From Anarhynchus alexandrinus (Eukaryota > Chordata > Aves > Charadriiformes > Charadriidae): a stretch of DNA of 64,000 nucleotides. The notes below the pieces were generated by a model that saw only the letters and a program-made list of their open reading frames with translations, was not told the origin of the DNA and did not search any database. Below, piece after piece: positions 63,217-64,000 of this stretch (its first letter is position 1; each line of letters opens with the position of its first letter). Position numbers and translations under genes: made by a program. The DNA is taken from assembly GCA_008711295.1 (NCBI GenBank), contig VUYV01000101.1, positions 2,276,651 to 2,340,650 of the forward strand, read 5' to 3'.

Positions 63217-64000
63217 GAATCACAGAATAACAGAATGATAGGGGTTGGAAAGGACCTCTGGAGATCATCTAGTCCAACCCCCTTCCCAAATTAGGTTCAC
63301 CTACAGCCGGTTGCACAGGATGGTGTCCAGGTGGGTTTTAAATATCTCCAGAGTCGGAGACTCCACCACCTCTCTGGGCAGCCTGTTCCAGTGCTCTGCC
63401 ACCCTCAAAGTAAAGGAGTTCCTTCTCATGTTTAGATGGAACTTCCTATGATCAAGTTTGTGCCTGTTACCTCTTGTCCTATCACTGGGCACCACTGAAA
63501 AAAGACTGTTCCCATCCCCCTGGCACCCTCCCTTTAAGTATTTGTAAACATTGATAAGATCCCCCCTCAGTGTTTCCTTCTTCAGACTAAAAAGACCCAA
63601 GTCCCTCAGCCTTTCCTCATAAGAAAGATGTTCCAGTCCCCTAATTATCTTTGTAGCCCTTTCCTGGACCCTCTCCAGCAGTTCCCTGTCCTTCTTGAAC
63701 TGGGGAGCCCAGAACTGGACACAGTACTCCAGATGTGGCCTTACCAGGGCAGAGTAGAGGGGGAGCATGACCTCCCTCGACCTGCTGGCCACACTCTTCT
63801 TGGTGCACCCCAGGAAGCCATTGACCTTCTTGGCCACTAGGGCACAATTCTGGCTCATGGTCATCCTATTGTCCACCAGGACTCCCAGGTCCCTTTCCAC
63901 AGAGCTGCTCTCTAGGAAGTCGGCCCCCAACCTGTACCGATGCATGGGGTTATTCCTCTCCAGATGCAGTACCCTACACTTGCACTTGTTGAATTTCATT
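63217..64000 (-). mobile_element. CR1 LINE, 3' end with open ORF2 C-terminus, continues past the window
   Basis: The + strand starts with octamer-like repeats (gaatcaca, gaataaca, gaatgata), then ggggttggaaaggacctctg and gatcatctagtccaaccccc: the CR1 3' UTR on the minus strand. Upstream on that strand lies the end of ORF2. The element enters at its 5' side from outside the window. Confidence 0.97.
63301..63999 (-). CDS. CR1 ORF2 C-terminal region (reverse transcriptase, post-catalytic part), partial
   Basis: Uninterrupted minus-strand frame of 232 codons ending in a stop at 63301-63303 and open at the window edge, so the real N-terminus lies outside and the Met at the edge is not a start. 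It shows the conserved order of the CR1 reverse-transcriptase thumb and C-terminal tail: [87 protein letters not shown], then [22 protein letters not shown]2 of CR1 carries an endonuclease followed by a reverse transcriptase and drives target-primed integration. The catalytic YADD-type motif would lie upstream, outside the window. No stop or frameshift over 700 bp suggests a fairly young copy. Confidence 0.93.
   Translation of the reverse strand: MKFNKCKCRVLHLERNNPMHRYRLGADFLESSSVERDLGVLVDNRMTMSQNCALVAKKVNGFLGCTKKSVASRSREVMLPLYSALVRPHLEYCVQFWAPQFKKDRELLERVQERATKIIRGLEHLSYEERLRDLGLFSLKKETLRGDLINVYKYLKGGCQGDGNSLFSVVPSDRTRGNRHKLDHRKFHLNMRRNSFTLRVAEHWNRLPREVVESPTLEIFKTHLDTILCNRL

Larger units (their letters stand above)
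52497..64000 (+). other. GABRG3: Intron downstream of the 83-bp GABRG3 exon (partial; right end outside window)
   Basis: It begins with the canonical donor gtaagt. The next coding exon (about 138 bp in relatives, rich in W/R/Y and ending near a GLRNTTE motif) was not found, so the intron is at least 11.5 kb. Between 52503 and 63216 I see no recognised repeat or gene. The terminal 784 bp are a CR1 element. Confidence 0.8.

Overview
The window looks like nuclear DNA from a bird, probably not a galliform. It holds several CR1 non-LTR retrotransposon copies with avian-type 3' ends (tandem ATTCTRTG-like octamers), two copies of an avian-type solo LTR, and two exons of a vertebrate GABA-A receptor subunit gene. 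The rest is AT-rich and free of recognisable genes. There is no bacterial or phage character and no CRISPR array.

The only gene I can support is GABRG3 (GABA-A receptor gamma-3 subunit), on the + strand. Two consecutive internal exons are present: a 221-bp exon (49884-50104) and an 83-bp exon (52414-52496). Both have canonical splice sites, compatible phases and the exon lengths expected for this family. They encode part of the extracellular ligand-binding domain, including the whole Cys-loop. I found neither the preceding nor the following exon, so positions 1-49883 and 52497-64000 are best read as parts of two long introns.

Layout. 1-10806: intron, nothing recognised. 10807-11402: solo LTR (-). 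15103-15349: CR1 (+). 16287-16575: old CR1 (-). 21889-22470: solo LTR (+) with TATA box and polyadenylation signal, followed by a short CpG-dense block (22682-22930). 23365-23424: near-perfect hairpin. 29276-29765: CR1 reverse-transcriptase fragment (-). About 33048-33125: tRNA-like head of an ancient SINE. 35343-35451: G-quadruplex motif and two RFX X-boxes. 36491-36662: CR1 (-), identical over about 155 bp to the copy at 15103. 38031-38298: CR1 (+). 42293-42890: decayed hAT-type transposase relic. 42906-44235 and 45058-46390: near-identical 1.33-kb copies on either side of an 822-bp N gap, probably an assembly artefact. 49884-52496: the two GABRG3 exons. 63217-64000: CR1 (-) with an open ORF2 C-terminus running off the window.

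I see no new multi-gene system. The items most worth following up are the paired X-box/G4 cluster, the false-duplication signature, the hAT relic and the LTR next to the CpG block.
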